In this document: positions 63,004 through 64,000 of the stretch, piece by piece
How the letters are laid out: every line of letters begins with the position of its first letter
Numbering within the stretch: position 1 is the first letter of the stretch
NCBI RefSeq assembly: GCF_035917995.1
Contig: NZ_CP109131.1
Span: 2,852,001 to 2,916,000 of the forward strand
Length of the DNA stretch: 64,000 nt
Source of the DNA: Streptosporangium sp. NBC_01755
GTDB lineage: Bacteria > Actinomycetota > Actinomycetes > Streptosporangiales > Streptosporangiaceae
Reading direction: 5' to 3'
Translations under genes and position numbers: made by a program
The notes under the pieces: model-generated
The model's input: the letters and a program-made list of their open reading frames with translations, nothing else
Told to the model about the DNA's origin: nothing
Database searches by the model: none

Positions 63004-64000
63004 TCAGGGGGACTTCGCTTTCAGCGTGTAGGGGCCGGAGCCGCTCGCGGAGACCAGGCGGTAGCGGTAGAAGCCGGGCAGGCCGATGTAGCTGATCTGC
63101 TCGTCGGGACCCGCGCCCTCGGAGGTGGCGACGGTGACCCAGACCGACCGTTGCCACCTTTGGAGGTAGAGGTCGAAGTCGACGCCTTCACCACCGTCCA
63201 GGCAGGCGGAGTGCGTGCCGGTGACGGCGGCCCGGTAGTAGCGGCTCGGCTGCGAGACGGACTGACCGTCGTTCAGCGTGCCGGTGTAGGTCTTCGGATA
63301 GCCGGCGCAGGTCTTCGGATCAGGCGCGACGACACCTGGTGGGTGGGCCATGTCGTTGGTCAGCAGGGTCAGGTCGTAGGCGGCGAGGATCTCGTTGACC
63401 GGCTGGAAGTAGGTGATACCGCTGGTGGTGCAGTTGCCGGAGCCACCGGAGGTGACCCCCTGGGCCTGGTCCACCGAGATGAACGAGCCACCCGAGTCGC
63501 CCGGCTCGGCGCAGACACTGGTACGGGTCAGCCCGTGGATGGTGCCCTGGGGGTAGGTGACGCTGGCACTGAGTTGCCGGATGAGGCCGCAGTGCCAGTC
63601 GGTGGTGGAGCCGGACCGGCAGACCGAGGCACCCTCCAGAGCCGCCCTGGAACCGGCGACGGGCACGGCGCCGCCACTGCCGTTGCTCACCACCGGCTTG
63701 GGCGTCCAACCGGCGTTCACCTCGACCCAGGCGTAGTCACGGCCGGGAAAGGCCGACGCCTTGAAGACACCCTGGGGTATCCGGTTGAAACCGGTGGTGG
63801 CATCACCCGCCTTACCGCAGTGGCCGGCACTGACGAAACCCGCCTGGGTCCCACGCATCACCGAGAAACCGACGGAGCAGCGATTCGAACTGCCGATGTA
63901 GTAGGCGTCACCGCCCTGCACGTCACTGAGGAGCCGGGGCCGCTCGGTGGACGGCACCACCTTCACCACACTCGAGTCGGCCCCTGCGGCCTCCACGAGA
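63004..64000 (-). CDS. Streptogrisin-like secreted serine protease, 5' end beyond window
   Basis: The frame is open to the right edge, so the signal peptide and most of the propeptide lie outside; about 332 residues are visible. The pro-region end (SSVVKVVPSTERPRLL) leads to a chymotrypsin-like domain with the triad His in SAGHCGK, Asp in GRDYAWVEV and Ser in EPGDSGGSF. A C-terminal domain of about 95 residues (CAGYPKTYTGTLNDGQSVSQP ... GVDFDLYLQRW ... YRYRLVSASGSGPYTL) fits the pre-peptidase C-terminal (PPC) type. Extracellular, probably self-processed. Cys pairs match the streptogrisin fold. The 270 bases between this stop and the riboswitch hold the ThrC-like promoter and no gene. Confidence 0.93.
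   Translation of the reverse strand, partial: LVEAAGADSSVVKVVPSTERPRLLSDVQGGDAYYIGSSNRCSVGFSVMRGTQAGFVSAGHCGKAGDATTGFNRIPQGVFKASAFPGRDYAWVEVNAGWTPKPVVSNGSGGAVPVAGSRAALEGASVCRSGSTTDWHCGLIRQLSASVTYPQGTIHGLTRTSVCAEPGDSGGSFISVDQAQGVTSGGSGNCTTSGITYFQPVNEILAAYDLTLLTNDMAHPPGVVAPDPKTCAGYPKTYTGTLNDGQSVSQPSRYYRAAVTGTHSACLDGGEGVDFDLYLQRWQRSVWVTVATSEGAGPDEQISYIGLPGFYRYRLVSASGSGPYTLKAKSP

Overview
The window is GC-rich with actinobacterial codon use. Many genes start at GTG or TTG, and 4-bp ATGA/GTGA overlaps between genes are common. Families typical of Actinobacteria recur: a mycothiol-type maleylpyruvate isomerase fold, DUF2530, DUF3027, an XPB helicase next to a helicase-associated protein, a HelR-like protein, and groEL with CIRCE followed by cspA, a sulfur carrier and a threonine-synthase homologue. 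The whole set suggests a Streptosporangium-like member of the Streptosporangiales. That placement is inference from gene content. I see no rRNA, tRNA, CRISPR array or transposase.

Left part (1-9.3 kb), an accessory island. A Septu-like pair (AAA ATPase and HNH nuclease) is followed by a PPOX-fold oxidase, an intact maleylpyruvate-isomerase-like gene, an ATPase joined to a PD-(D/E)XK-like domain, and an XRE-ImmA/IrrE regulator coupled to a PIN-domain protein. Two pieces of a second copy of the isomerase gene lie at 3022-3114 and 8161-8429. They match adjoining parts of the intact gene, as if that copy had been split by about 5 kb of cargo. A small two-gene DUF1036 unit closes the island.

9.8-17.9 kb: one tightly coupled ten-gene catabolic operon. 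It encodes an ABC importer with an NMT1/THI5-type binding lipoprotein, a cyclic amidohydrolase, a divergent AroE-like dehydrogenase, a GntR regulator, a free-standing allophanate-hydrolase C-terminal domain, an acetamidase/formamidase and a zinc deaminase. The logic is uptake, deamination, ring opening and amide hydrolysis of an unidentified nitrogen heterocycle.

18-31 kb: two dynamin-like GTPases, then an envelope and efflux region with an orphan response regulator, a MacB-type ABC exporter, two HlyD-like adaptors and a full two-component system.

31-58 kb: mostly ordinary chromosomal genes. They include LhgO-like and SDR enzymes, a STAS protein, a secreted propeller, an aldo/keto reductase, ThpR, an MFS exporter with its MarR regulator, a decayed NCS2 purine permease, DUF2530, a sacsin/Hsp90-like ATPase, DUF3027, another MFS protein, cold-shock, HAD and TetR proteins, XPB helicase and a HelR-like protein.

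58-64 kb: groEL with two CIRCE operators, cspA, and a SAM-I riboswitch in front of a threonine-synthase homologue plus a GG-terminated sulfur carrier. The last pair probably makes homocysteine (a MetM/MetO-like route) rather than threonine. A streptogrisin-like protease runs off the right edge.
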